64,000 nucleotides of DNA. It comes from Pseudomonadota bacterium (GTDB taxonomy: Bacteria; Myxococcota_A; UBA796; GCA-2862545). Below the pieces are notes generated by a model. It was not told the DNA's origin and did no database searches. It was given only the letters and a program-made list of their open reading frames with translations. Positions 17,847 through 26,444 of the stretch are shown here, piece by piece. The stretch's first letter is position 1; each line of letters begins with the position of its first letter. The stretch covers positions 1 to 64,000 of the forward strand of contig SXOB01000059.1 in NCBI GenBank assembly GCA_005776945.1. The letters are read 5' to 3'. Made by a program: the position numbers and the translations under genes.

Positions 17847-18824
17847 ATGGTGCGCACGATGGTCATGGCGCTTGCGCTGATGGGTTGTGGGGGCGCGCCG
17901 CAGGGTTCCGCCGGTGCGGGCGGTGCCGCGCTCAATGTGGCCAATCCGCTGGAGACGGGCCCCGTGATCGCCAAGGTCAACGACGGTGCCGTGGGCGTGG
18001 GCGCGTTTGGTGACGCTGCGGCCCGCCGTGCGATGGGGCAGAACCTGGACGACGCCGGACGGCGCGCAGTTCTCGACAGCCTGATCGAGGAGGAGCTCGT
18101 CTTCCAGGAGGGGCTCAAGCTCGGCCTGTACCACGATGCCAAGGTTCGCAAGGCGCTCGTCAACACGGTTCTGCGCGAGGAGGTCTACCGCAAAACGGAG
18201 GTGACCGACTTCCCCGATGCGGACATGCGCGCGTATTTCGAGAAGCACAAAGAAGAATTCGTCGTCCCCGAGAAGATGCAGGTCAAGCGGATCTTCTTGA
18301 CCGTCGACGAAGGACGTCCGGAGGCCGCACGATTGGCGGAGGCGCAGCGCTACCGGAAGGAAATCTCTGCGAACCCCGAGAAGTTCAAGGATCTCGCGCT
18401 GCAGTATTCGGAAGACGCGTACAAGCGGCGCGGCGGCGACCTTGGCTACGTCACCCGCGAAGGCAAGACCGGCGTCGACGCGGCCGTCATCGCCAAGGCG
18501 TTTGCGCTCAAGCCCGGCGAGCTCAGTGAGCCCTTCGTCGCGGGCGGCGGCGTCAACCTGCTGCTGGCCGTCAGCCACCGCGAGCGCGTCGAGCGCACCT
18601 TCGAACAGATGAAGGGCCCCGTCATCCGAAAGATGAAGAATGAGCGGCACGAAGATTTGCTGAAGTCCTACCTTGCGAATTTGCGGAACTCGGCCACGGT
18701 CGCGATCGACGACGCGGCCCTCGCCGCGGCACCCGTCCATGCCCGTCCCGCGGCGCCGCTCGACGAGCCGGAAGTGCCGGGTCTGTCCGATGACGTCGGT
18801 GGACACGGACCGGGCGAGCCGTGA
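17847..18824 (+). CDS. Parvulin-type peptidyl-prolyl isomerase lipoprotein
   Basis: 325 residues. ATG 17847 is set by the strong ribosome site GGAGGAAG (17837-17844). The signal ends in the lipobox LMGC, so it is a lipid-anchored PrsA/SurA-like foldase. An N-terminal helical region (to about 130, SLIEEELVFQEGLKLG) precedes a parvulin domain at about 145-255: EKMQVKRIFLTV, FKDLALQYSEDAYKRRGGDLGYV and AFALKPGELSEPF, all typical. The tail is Ala/Pro-rich. It helps fold exported or outer-membrane proteins. It overlaps by 4 nt the second chaperone gene at 18821. Confidence 0.93.
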   Translation: MVRTMVMALALMGCGGAPQGSAGAGGAALNVANPLETGPVIAKVNDGAVGVGAFGDAAARRAMGQNLDDAGRRAVLDSLIEEELVFQEGLKLGLYHDAKVRKALVNTVLREEVYRKTEVTDFPDADMRAYFEKHKEEFVVPEKMQVKRIFLTVDEGRPEAARLAEAQRYRKEISANPEKFKDLALQYSEDAYKRRGGDLGYVTREGKTGVDAAVIAKAFALKPGELSEPFVAGGGVNLLLAVSHRERVERTFEQMKGPVIRKMKNERHEDLLKSYLANLRNSATVAIDDAALAAAPVHARPAAPLDEPEVPGLSDDVGGHGPGEP

Positions 18825-19750
18825 TCGCGCTCTGGGCGGGGTTGGCCTTCGCGGCCGAGGGCGTGACCGATCGGGTCGCCGCCGTCGTCAACGACGAGGT
18901 CATCACCCTGTCCGAATTGTACGAGCTTGGGCGGCCCTTCGTGGAGTCGGGGTGCCCCCAAGGTGGGGCCACCTGCATTTGGGAGGCCGAGACCGAGGTG
19001 CTCGACACGCTCGTCGAGTGGGCCCTCGTCGGCCAGGAACTCACACGTTTGGACCTGACCATCGGTGGGGCGGACGTCGATCAGGCGATCGATCGCGTCG
19101 TGGCCGAATACCAAATGGTAGACCGCGACGCGCTCCGTGCCGAGATCGAGCGCTCTGGCACGACGTGGGAGCAATACCGCGACCAAATTCGTAAGCAGCT
19201 CGAGTCCCAGCGCTTCGACCAGGCCGTGTTGTTGCCACGCGTCAGCGTCACAGAAGACGATCTCAAGGATCTGTACCAGCGCACGGCGAGGCGTGAAAAG
19301 CGTCCGGTGGCGCGCCTGGATGCGCTCGGGATGACGATTTTGCCCGAGGAAGTCGACGCGCAGCGCGCCGAGCTTGGTACCGTCGTCGAGCAGCTGCGCG
19401 CCGGAACGTTGGCGTGGGCGGAGGCCGCCCAGCGCTTCGATTTGGCGGGCATTTCCGACGTGTTGTCGGGTCGCGATTGGGAGCCCGGCCAACTCGTCGG
19501 CGAACTCGACCGCATCGCATTTTCGCACGACGTCGGCACCGTCGTTGGGCCCATCGACGTCGGGTCGATGCTCGCGGTCGTCCAAATCGTCGCCCGCGAA
19601 TCCACCGAAGGGGACATCCTCAGCTACGAAGAAGCGGAACCGGCGCTTCGGCGCGAGGTGACCGAGCGCAAGCTGGAGGACGTGCGCGAGGAGTGGGTAC
19701 AACGGGCGCGTCGCCAGGCTGCGGTTCGGATCCTGTTGACGGCCCCGTGA
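18821..19750 (+). CDS. SurA-like periplasmic chaperone with degenerate PPIase domain
   Basis: 309 residues, GTG at 18821 overlapping the previous stop. A short signal (MIALWAGLAFAAEG) is followed by a SurA N-domain start (RVAAVVNDEVITLSELYELG) and long helices. The region where a parvulin domain would sit (about 165-275) is weak. It retains AQRFDLAGISDVLSGRDWEPGQL and FSHDVGTVVGPIDVGSMLAVVQI but lacks the classic GGDLG and catalytic histidine pattern, so it is probably a chaperone without isomerase activity. It lies immediately before pdxA, as surA does in enterobacteria, which supports the SurA-like identification. Confidence 0.82.
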   Translation: MIALWAGLAFAAEGVTDRVAAVVNDEVITLSELYELGRPFVESGCPQGGATCIWEAETEVLDTLVEWALVGQELTRLDLTIGGADVDQAIDRVVAEYQMVDRDALRAEIERSGTTWEQYRDQIRKQLESQRFDQAVLLPRVSVTEDDLKDLYQRTARREKRPVARLDALGMTILPEEVDAQRAELGTVVEQLRAGTLAWAEAAQRFDLAGISDVLSGRDWEPGQLVGELDRIAFSHDVGTVVGPIDVGSMLAVVQIVARESTEGDILSYEEAEPALRREVTERKLEDVREEWVQRARRQAAVRILLTAP

Positions 19751-20676
19751 GGCCTCTGTTCGTCACGCCAGGGGACCCCCGAGGCATCGGGCCAGAGGTG
19801 GCCGCCGCCGCGTTGATGAAGACGGGTCGCCGTGCCGTCGTGGTTGGCGACGGCGATGCCTTCGCGTCGGCGGCTGCGCGCGTCGGCCTGCGCTGGGAGG
19901 CCGTCCGCGAAGGGGTCGCGCCTCGCCAGGGCGTCGGTGTGTGGACCCCGGCCCCGTCCGACGAGCCGGTCGAGGTCGCGTCGCTCCGGCTTGCCGTCCG
20001 CGAGATCCAGGAGGGTCGGGGTCGGGCCTTGGTCACGGGTCCCATCCACAAGGCTCGGTTGGCCGCCCGGGGATTTCAGTACCCGGGTCACACGGAGTTC
20101 CTCGGCGCGCTGGCGGGCGTGGACCATCCCGTCATGGCCTTCCTCGGGGGGCCGCTGACGGTCGTGCTCGCGACGGTCCACCTGCCGCTCGCACAAGTGC
20201 CCGGCGCGCTGACGAGGGCGGGCCTGCTGCGGACGTTGACGACCGCAGACGCTGCCTTCCGCCAATTCGGTCGCCGCCCGCTCTGGACCGTGTGTGGTCT
20301 GAATCCGCATGCTGGCGACGGCGGCGTGCTTGGCCGCGAGGAGATCGACGTCATCGGGCCTGCCGTGGTCGCTGCCCGGGCCCTTGGGATCGACGTGGAC
20401 GGGCCCGTCTCCGCGGAAACGGCGTTCCGCCTGCGCGACCCTGGTCGCGTGGTGCTCGCGATGTACCACGACCAGGGGCTCGCCCCCCTCAAGGCCTTGT
20501 GCTTCGGCCGAACGACGAACGTGACGCTTGGGCTGCCCTTCGTCCGCACGAGCGTCGATCACGGGACGGCCGACGACCTCGTTGGCACCGGCCTGGCCCG
20601 GCCCGACAGCATGATTGTGGCGATCCAGACAGCCGCGCAACTGAGCCGCGGTGGGGGCACGCCGAAACGGTCGTGA
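19747..20676 (+). CDS. pdxA: 4-hydroxythreonine-4-phosphate dehydrogenase PdxA
   Basis: 309 residues from GTG 19747, overlapping the SurA-like stop. The start is fixed by the family's N-terminus, TPGDPRGIGPEV. PdxA oxidises 4-phosphooxy-threonine with NAD in the DXP-dependent pyridoxal phosphate pathway; it is a cytoplasmic, metal-dependent dimer. Metal ligand motifs are visible: GHTEFLG, GLNPHAGDGGVLG and AMYHDQGLAPLK. The end (TNVTLGLPFVRTSVDHGTA) is normal. It is slightly shorter than many homologues (~330) but no motif is missing. Confidence 0.97.
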   Translation: MRPLFVTPGDPRGIGPEVAAAALMKTGRRAVVVGDGDAFASAAARVGLRWEAVREGVAPRQGVGVWTPAPSDEPVEVASLRLAVREIQEGRGRALVTGPIHKARLAARGFQYPGHTEFLGALAGVDHPVMAFLGGPLTVVLATVHLPLAQVPGALTRAGLLRTLTTADAAFRQFGRRPLWTVCGLNPHAGDGGVLGREEIDVIGPAVVAARALGIDVDGPVSAETAFRLRDPGRVVLAMYHDQGLAPLKALCFGRTTNVTLGLPFVRTSVDHGTADDLVGTGLARPDSMIVAIQTAAQLSRGGGTPKRS

Positions 20677-20698
20677 CCCCTCCAGGCGGTCGTAGCCG

Positions 20699-21130
20699 TC
20701 AGCCGCCGATCTTCGACTTCACGAACTGCATGACCTGCGGGAGCGCCACGTTGACGGCCTGACGCGCCATGGCCTCGCTCAGGCCGGTCTTGGAGGCGAC
20801 AAAGGCGACCACGGGGTCCACGACCGCCGCAGGAAGGCCGGCCGGCGCGCCGCCGCCGCCCAAGGCTCCGCCGAGGAGGCCCGCCGCACCGCCGCCAAGG
20901 AGGCTTGAGGCGCCGCCGCCGAGAAGGCCGCCGAGGCCACCGCCGCCGCCAAGGAGGCCGCCGACGGCGCCGGCGACGCCGCCCGCACCCAGGCTGCTCG
21001 CCGCACCTTCGACCGTGGCCGACAGCGCGTCCTTGGCCTGGTCCGCGCCGAGGCCGCCAGCGGTCAGCTGGCCAAGGAGGTCCTTCGCTTGCGAAGAACC
21101 GAGGAACGAAGAGGCGAGGGTGTCCAACAT
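20699..21130 (-). CDS. Glycine-rich small protein (DUF937/DUF2780-like)
   Basis: 143 residues from ATG 21130, with GGGAG a few bases upstream. It has a helical N-terminus (LASSFLGSSQAKDLLGQLTAGGLG), a central run of GGLLGGGGGLGGLL-type repeats and a helical C-terminus (VVDPVVAFVASKTGLSEAMARQAVNVALPQV). Similar Gly/Leu-rich proteins are grouped in DUF937 or DUF2780 with no known biochemical role. No signal peptide is seen. It lies convergent to pdxA and may follow the lipoprotein gene at 21219-21668. Confidence 0.7.
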   Translation of the reverse strand: MLDTLASSFLGSSQAKDLLGQLTAGGLGADQAKDALSATVEGAASSLGAGGVAGAVGGLLGGGGGLGGLLGGGASSLLGGGAAGLLGGALGGGGAPAGLPAAVVDPVVAFVASKTGLSEAMARQAVNVALPQVMQFVKSKIGG

Positions 21131-21218
21131 GAAGCTCCCGAACCGGCTCGAAGCCGGGCCCGGCACTAGCGCCAGTTGCGCCTCGGGGCGTGGGGTGCGG
21201 GTGCCCGGGACGGCCGGC

Positions 21219-21668
21219 TCACGGGGGGCATGGAGGCGCTTCCGGCACGAGCTCCCAGATGGCGGGGTCGCCGAAATCGACGCAGTCGACCAACTCGCCG
21301 TCGACGTTTCGCAGCCCGAAGCGGGTGGCCACGCCGGACAAACACCGAAAGGAGGTGGACGCATCTGGCTTGGCGGCGAGCGGGTCGTCGACGATGTCGA
21401 GGGAGAGCGACAAGTCCTCATGGCCGTCGGGATGACGTGCGACGGCGGGTACTTCGTGTTCCTCCACGACGACGCCATCCACGGTCCACCAGGTCGTGCC
21501 GCCACCGGTCGCGCCGGTTGCGGTGGCGTCGAGCTTCCATCTGGCGTCATCGGCGTCGCAATGCAGGTCCGCCAGCGCCAGTGCCGGTGGGTCTGCGCCC
21601 GGGGCGAAGCCGGTGTCGCCAACGTAGGGTGCGTTCCGCAGGCTGCAGGCGGCCAAGAGCCACATCAT
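21219..21668 (-). CDS. Small lipoprotein, unknown function
   Basis: 149 residues, ATG 21668 overlapping the hflX stop by 4 nt. A very short signal with lipobox LAAC (MMWLLAACSLR) marks a lipoprotein. The mature part has a beta-rich look with VVEEHEVPAVARHPDGHEDLSLSLDI and ends in a Cys/Pro-rich tail (DCVDFGDPAIWELVPEAPPCPP). No family is recognised. Its coupling to hflX suggests shared transcription rather than a shared function. Confidence 0.65.
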   Translation of the reverse strand: MMWLLAACSLRNAPYVGDTGFAPGADPPALALADLHCDADDARWKLDATATGATGGGTTWWTVDGVVVEEHEVPAVARHPDGHEDLSLSLDIVDDPLAAKPDASTSFRCLSGVATRFGLRNVDGELVDCVDFGDPAIWELVPEAPPCPP

Positions 21669-23299
21669 GCCGTCGCCATGCGGTTGCGGAACAGCGCGCG
21701 CTCAACGGCATCCAAAACGTCGGCGGCGCCCCGGCCTGTCGTGGCCGACGCCGCGACGCCCCCATGTTGATGGCGCAATTCCGCCACACGGTCAGGCGGC
21801 GCGAGGTCGACCTTGTTCCAGACGGTGATGCGCGGGGTGGCAGACAGCCCAAGTTCCCCGAGGATGGTGGTCACGGCGGTCAGGTGTTCCTCGACAGCGT
21901 CGTCGGCTGCGTCGAGTACGTGGACCAGCAAGTCGGACTCGTCGAGCTCCTCGAGCGTCCCCTTGAACGCCGAGACGAGGGTGGCGGGCAAGTGCTCGAT
22001 GAACCCGATCGTGTCCGTCACGAGGATCTCGCGGTCTTCGGGGAAGCGGAGGCGGCGAGTCGTCGTGTCGAGCGTCGCGAACAGGCGGTCCTCGACCAGG
22101 GTTCCCGAGCGCGTCAGCAGGTTGAGCAGGCTCGATTTGCCCGCGTTCGTGTACCCGACGAGGCTGACGATGGGCAGGCCCGCCCGTGTCCGCCTCGCCC
22201 GTCGGACGGCGCGGCCCTTGGCCCGTTCGCGGCCCTCGCGTTCGAGGCGGTCGGCGCGCTGCTGGGCGCGTCGCCGGTTGATCTCGAGCTTCGTTTCGCC
22301 GGGGCCCCTTCCACCGATGCCGCCGGTGAGGCGCGACATCGCGGTGGGCATGATCGCGAGGCGAGGCATCCGGTAGCGGAGTTGCGCCAACTCCACTTGG
22401 TTGCGCCCTTCGCGTGTGGTGGCTCGCCGCGCGAAGATGTCGAGGATGAGCTGGGTCCGGTCGAGCACTTTGAGTTCGGTCGTCGTCGCCACGTTGCGGA
22501 GTTGGCTTGGGCTGAGTTCTCGGTCGAAGACGAGCACGTGGACGCCGAGGTGCATGGAGCGGAGCACGAGCTCGGCGAGTTTGCCTTGACCAATGCAGGT
22601 TCGCGGGTCGAGGGCGCGTCGGACTTGGACGGCTTCGTCGACGACCGTGAGGCCGGCGGTGTCGGCCAGGCGGCGAAGCTCGATGAGGCGGCGGGCGGTC
22701 GCGCTCGCGTCGCCGACGGACACCCCGATGAGGATGGCGCGCTCAGCGTTGTCCACCCGACGCAGGGCAGGGCTTCGCGCGAATCGGCCTTCGAGCTCGC
22801 GGATGAAGGCGCCGACGTCCCCCTTCCAGGCCCAGATGCCCGGGAGGTGTTCGCGGGCCCACGGCGCGCCTTCGTCCGGCGGCAGATTCCACGCCCATTC
22901 CAATTCGCCGGGCGAACCGTCCGGCAGCGCGCGAATCGCGACGACGGCGTCGAGTTGTAGCAGAGCGAGGTCGGTCAGCTCATCTTCGCCAACGAGGTCG
23001 GCGCGCGGACCCGCGAGCACGAGGCGGACGCCGCGGAAGCGTTGAGCACCGGCGCGCCGGGGCCCAAGATCGGGGAGAAAGACGCGGTGGGCGTCGCCAA
23101 CGACCACAGTGCGCACTTCTCCTGCACGGTCGACGAGGACGCCGATGCGCCGTCCAAGCCGATGGGCGAGGTCGGCCATCGCGCGAGCGAGCAGTGGATT
23201 GACGAGCTCGTCGCGGGAACACCGCCGGCGAAGCAGCGCGCGAAGGCCACGCGCTTCATCGGTGGAGAGCCCGGTCGTGTCGCCGTGAAGGTCGTCCAG
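21665..23299 (-). CDS. hflX: Ribosome-associated GTPase HflX
   Basis: About 544 residues. The HflX-specific N-domain ends in the conserved LDPRTCIGQGKLAEL and VLVFDRELSPSQLRN; then a coiled coil with GGIGGRGPGETKLE, and a G domain with G1 GYTNAGKSSL, G3 DTIGFI, G4 NKVD. HflX binds the 50S subunit and rescues or splits stalled ribosomes. Start choice is difficult. Homology begins at about LDDLHGDTTGLS, where the only possible initiator is a CTG at 23299 preceded by GAGGG (23308-23304). The only classical start in frame is GTG 23419, which would overlap the SPFH gene by over 110 nt and has no ribosome site. I chose the CTG. Confidence 0.93.
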   Translation of the reverse strand: MDDLHGDTTGLSTDEARGLRALLRRRCSRDELVNPLLARAMADLAHRLGRRIGVLVDRAGEVRTVVVGDAHRVFLPDLGPRRAGAQRFRGVRLVLAGPRADLVGEDELTDLALLQLDAVVAIRALPDGSPGELEWAWNLPPDEGAPWAREHLPGIWAWKGDVGAFIRELEGRFARSPALRRVDNAERAILIGVSVGDASATARRLIELRRLADTAGLTVVDEAVQVRRALDPRTCIGQGKLAELVLRSMHLGVHVLVFDRELSPSQLRNVATTTELKVLDRTQLILDIFARRATTREGRNQVELAQLRYRMPRLAIMPTAMSRLTGGIGGRGPGETKLEINRRRAQQRADRLEREGRERAKGRAVRRARRTRAGLPIVSLVGYTNAGKSSLLNLLTRSGTLVEDRLFATLDTTTRRLRFPEDREILVTDTIGFIEHLPATLVSAFKGTLEELDESDLLVHVLDAADDAVEEHLTAVTTILGELGLSATPRITVWNKVDLAPPDRVAELRHQHGGVAASATTGRGAADVLDAVERALFRNRMATA

Positions 23300-23306
23300 G
23301 CAGCCC

Positions 23307-24557
23307 TCAGGTCGATTTGAGGCCCGTGGCGGACTCGACGGCGCGGGGCAGGTCGAGCCCGAACGCGGCCTTGACCTCTTCGACGACGCGGACGACGCCG
23401 CGCGCGCCGCCGGCGTCACCGGCCGGCAGGTGGGTCAGCTGTTCGACGTGCAGGTTGTCGAGCGTGCCGACCATCTCGTCGAGGATGGGCTGCAACTTCT
23501 GGAAGAGAAAGACGTCGCGTGCAGACGGGCCGGCCGCCTGCCAGACGCGGATCATCTCGCCGAGGACCTGCGCGCTGTTGCGGCCATTTTCGAGGATGGG
23601 TGCGGCCGCGCCGCGGGCGGCGGCGATGTTCGCTTCCATGTCGGCGATGGCGGGCTGGATGACGTCGGCCTCGAGTTGCAAGCGGACTTGCTGGACGCGC
23701 GCGGCCTCGGCGCCAAGTGCAGCCTCCGCGCGGGCGACTTCCGCGTTCACCTTTCCGGTTTCTTCGGCCATCATCGCGGTGGCGCGGGTGATCGCGTCGC
23801 GGACGCGCCGCTCGGCCTGGGCCGCGGCGATTTCGCCCTCGGACTCGACCTGTTGAAGCCGCGCGCGTTGGCGGTTCTCAGAGTCGCGGACGATGGCCGC
23901 CGCTTTGGCCTTCGCCTCGGCGATGCGGGACTTCTTGATGATCTCGGCGCTGGACTTGCGGCCGATGCTGTCGAGGTAGCCGCGATCGTCGTGGACGTTC
24001 TGAACTTTGAGCGTGTCGAGAACGAGCCCGAGCTTGCCCAAGTCGTGCTCCGCCTCTTCGAGCAGCTTCTCGGCAAAGGCGATCTTGTCCTCGTTGACCT
24101 CCTCTGGCGTCAGCTGCGAGAGCACGCCGCGGAGGTTGCCTTCGAGCAGGTCTTTGGCAATTTGGCTGACCTCCTCGCGCGCCTTTCCGAGCAGGCGCTC
24201 CACGGCGGCGCCGAGCCGGGGTTCGTGGCCCGCAATCTTGAGGTTCGCGACGCCCTGTACGTTGAGCGGAATGCCGCCCTTGCTGTAGGCGCCGTTGACG
24301 GCCACTTCGATGATCATATTCGTCAGGTCGAGGCGGTCGACGCGCTCGACGAGGGGAACGCGCCAGGCGCGTCCGCCTTTGACGATGCGGTAGCCGCGTT
24401 CGCCTTCGGGCGTGACGCGGCGGCGACCCGAGAAGACGAGGACCTCGTTGGGCTCGCAGATGTAGAGCAGATTGCGCGCTGCCTGTGCGATGAGGATCAC
24501 GGAGCCGACGCCGACCACAAGGACGACACCGATGATGCCGATGATGGTCTCGATCAT
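23307..24557 (-). CDS. SPFH/flotillin-like membrane protein 1
   Basis: 416 residues from ATG 24557, overlapping the stop of the second SPFH gene by 4 nt. An N-terminal membrane helix (IIGIIGVVLVVGVGSVILIAQ) precedes an SPFH/band 7 domain (about 35-190: EPNEVLVFSGRRRV, IEVAVNGAYSKGGIPLNV, LEGNLRGVLSQLTPEEVNED). A long Ala/Glu/Arg-rich coiled coil with EAKAKAAAIVRDSENRQRA follows to about 330, and then a short globular end. Flotillin-like proteins form oligomers in membrane microdomains. It is a diverged paralogue of its upstream neighbour, and an NfeD-like gene is in the same operon, the usual partnership. Confidence 0.93.
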   Translation of the reverse strand: MIETIIGIIGVVLVVGVGSVILIAQAARNLLYICEPNEVLVFSGRRRVTPEGERGYRIVKGGRAWRVPLVERVDRLDLTNMIIEVAVNGAYSKGGIPLNVQGVANLKIAGHEPRLGAAVERLLGKAREEVSQIAKDLLEGNLRGVLSQLTPEEVNEDKIAFAEKLLEEAEHDLGKLGLVLDTLKVQNVHDDRGYLDSIGRKSSAEIIKKSRIAEAKAKAAAIVRDSENRQRARLQQVESEGEIAAAQAERRVRDAITRATAMMAEETGKVNAEVARAEAALGAEAARVQQVRLQLEADVIQPAIADMEANIAAARGAAAPILENGRNSAQVLGEMIRVWQAAGPSARDVFLFQKLQPILDEMVGTLDNLHVEQLTHLPAGDAGGARGVVRVVEEVKAAFGLDLPRAVESATGLKST

Positions 24558-25819
24558 TTCGAACGCTCCAGGCGCTGGCCGAGAATGGCGGGGACGTCCA
24601 CACCGGTGGTGCGGGCGATTTCGTGCAGCACGGCGTGAACCGTGGCTGGCAGAGAGGCGATGTGGGCGGGCAGCGCGCGACCGTCGCCGCCGTCCACGAG
24701 GTGGACCTTGCCAATTTCGATGTTCCCGACCCGATGGGTGACCTTCGCAAGCACGGTCTCGATCTGCTGAAGGAGGAAGATCTCCTTGGCGTCGGCGCCG
24801 GCCGTCCGCCACGTATCGGTCATGAGGGACAAGACCTGGGCCTGGGCCTCACCGTTCGCGGCGATGGTGGCGGCGGCGGCGCGAGCGGCCATTTCCGACG
24901 ACTTCCTTGCGGCGTCGGCGGGCAACACGCGGTCGGCCTGTAGCCGGAGCTGCTCGAGGCGGGCGCGAATTTCCTGGAGGCGCTGTTCAGCCTCGGCCCG
25001 CGCCTGCAATGCCTGTTGCTGAGCGCGTTCTTCTTCGGCGCGCGCGCGCGCTTCCATTTCGGCGACCTGACGGCGAAGGTCGTTTTCCTTCTGTTTGATG
25101 ACCATCTCTGCGACTTCGTTCGCGACCTGGCCTTCGCGGTGGTACCGCGCCTGCGCTTCTTCGGCGTCGGCCTTCGCGTTGGACTCCGCAATTTCGGCCG
25201 TCGAAAGCACGTTGGCGAGGCGTTCGCGCCCGATGCTGTCGAGGTAGCTGACCTCGTCGGAGACGGACTGGACCTTCAGGGTGTCCAGCGTCAGCCCGAG
25301 CTTCTCGAAGTCGTCGCCGGCTTCCTGCACCAATTCGTCGGCGAATTTCAGCCGGTCCTCGTTGACCTCCTCGGGGGTCATCCGCGCGATGATGCCGCGG
25401 AGGTGGCCTTCGAGGGTCTCCTTTGCGACGCGCTTGATTTCCGATGGGTCGCGACCGAGGAAGCGCTCGATGGCGTTGCTCGCCTGCGTGGGGTCGCTTG
25501 TCACCTTGACGTTGGCGATGGCGTGGACGCCAAGCGGGATGCCGCCGCGGCTGTAGGCGTTGGTGACCTGCAGTTCGATCGGAATCGTCGCGAGGCTCAT
25601 CCGGTCGACGATTTCGAGCATCGGGACCCGAAAGGCGAAACCGCCATGGAGCACGCGGTAGCCGCGCACGGATCCGTCGGACAGGGTGTGCTTGCCGCCG
25701 GTGAAGATCAGCAGCTCGTTGGGCCTGCCAACGTAGAGAAAGAGCTTGGCGATGAACAGCAGGGCGACCAGCAGGAGACCTGCGGAAACGCCGAGGCACA
25801 AGGCACCGACTACGTCCAT
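24554..25819 (-). CDS. SPFH/flotillin-like membrane protein 2
   Basis: 421 residues, ATG 25819 with GAGGAGGG just upstream. Membrane helix at about 4-28 (VGALCLGVSAGLLLVALLFIAKLFL), SPFH domain (NELLIFTGGKHTLSDG, IELQVTNAYSRGGIPLGV, LEGHLRGIIARMTPEEVNED), then a coiled coil rich in EARARAEEERAQQQ. The two SPFH proteins share many stretches (for example the GRxxPxEI/TPEEVNED region) and are clearly tandem paralogues that probably hetero-oligomerise. The NfeD gene's stop overlaps this start by one base (TGATG). Confidence 0.93.
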   Translation of the reverse strand: MDVVGALCLGVSAGLLLVALLFIAKLFLYVGRPNELLIFTGGKHTLSDGSVRGYRVLHGGFAFRVPMLEIVDRMSLATIPIELQVTNAYSRGGIPLGVHAIANVKVTSDPTQASNAIERFLGRDPSEIKRVAKETLEGHLRGIIARMTPEEVNEDRLKFADELVQEAGDDFEKLGLTLDTLKVQSVSDEVSYLDSIGRERLANVLSTAEIAESNAKADAEEAQARYHREGQVANEVAEMVIKQKENDLRRQVAEMEARARAEEERAQQQALQARAEAEQRLQEIRARLEQLRLQADRVLPADAARKSSEMAARAAAATIAANGEAQAQVLSLMTDTWRTAGADAKEIFLLQQIETVLAKVTHRVGNIEIGKVHLVDGGDGRALPAHIASLPATVHAVLHEIARTTGVDVPAILGQRLERSK

Positions 25820-26436
25820 CAGACCCTCCTCGAAAGTGCGGCGACGCCGCCGTGTACGGCAGAAATGGTGGCGGCCTCGCCCACCTCGAAGGGTGTGCTG
25901 GAGGTCGCGGGCAGCTCGGTGCGGCCGGCTTGGGTGGTCACGACGACCTTGCCCGGCCGGCCCGGCCGGACGGCGACGAGGACGCGGCCTTCGCGGCCGA
26001 CCAACTCCGTCGGATCCGTCATGCCTGAGACCTGCTCGGCGCCGAGGCGTCGGAACGCGATGGCCGCGAAACCACCGGCGAACAGGCCCATGGCGATCGA
26101 GATGGGCGCGTGCCAGTCGGAGCCGGCGCAGTTCAGGACCGTGCCGGTCGCGCCGAAGGCGGCGAGCCCGAAGGACCAGAATCGCAGCGAGCGGAAGATC
26201 CAAAGGCTGCCGGCCAGATCGCTGCCGAGGCTCGCAGACGCTTCTGCGGCGTGGCCAGCGGACGCGAGCGGCGCGGCGGCCGTCTCCAGCGCGTGCTCGA
26301 GGGCGTTCGAGTCCGCGTGGCCGTCGAGGTCGACGTGAGTCGCGTCGGGGCCGCCCTCGCCGCCGTGCCCGCCGAGCAGGGTCACGCCGACGACGACGAT
26401 ACCAAATCCGAGCGTCCCCACGTAGAGCGCCACCAT
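25819..26436 (-). CDS. NfeD-like membrane protein (flotillin partner)
   Basis: 205 residues from ATG 26436, preceded by AGAGGGG. Topology: N-terminal helix (ALYVGTLGFGIVVVGVTLL), a variable region, two more helices (SLRFWSFGLAAFGATGTVL and ISIAMGLFAGGFAAIAF), then a C-terminal OB-like domain (LVGREGRVLVAVRPGRPGKVVV ... STPFEVGEAATI). This is the short NfeD/YqiJ type that occurs next to flotillins and is thought to support their assembly. Position immediately before the two SPFH genes agrees. Confidence 0.8.
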   Translation of the reverse strand: MVALYVGTLGFGIVVVGVTLLGGHGGEGGPDATHVDLDGHADSNALEHALETAAAPLASAGHAAEASASLGSDLAGSLWIFRSLRFWSFGLAAFGATGTVLNCAGSDWHAPISIAMGLFAGGFAAIAFRRLGAEQVSGMTDPTELVGREGRVLVAVRPGRPGKVVVTTQAGRTELPATSSTPFEVGEAATISAVHGGVAALSRRV

Positions 26437-26444
26437 GGTCCCCT

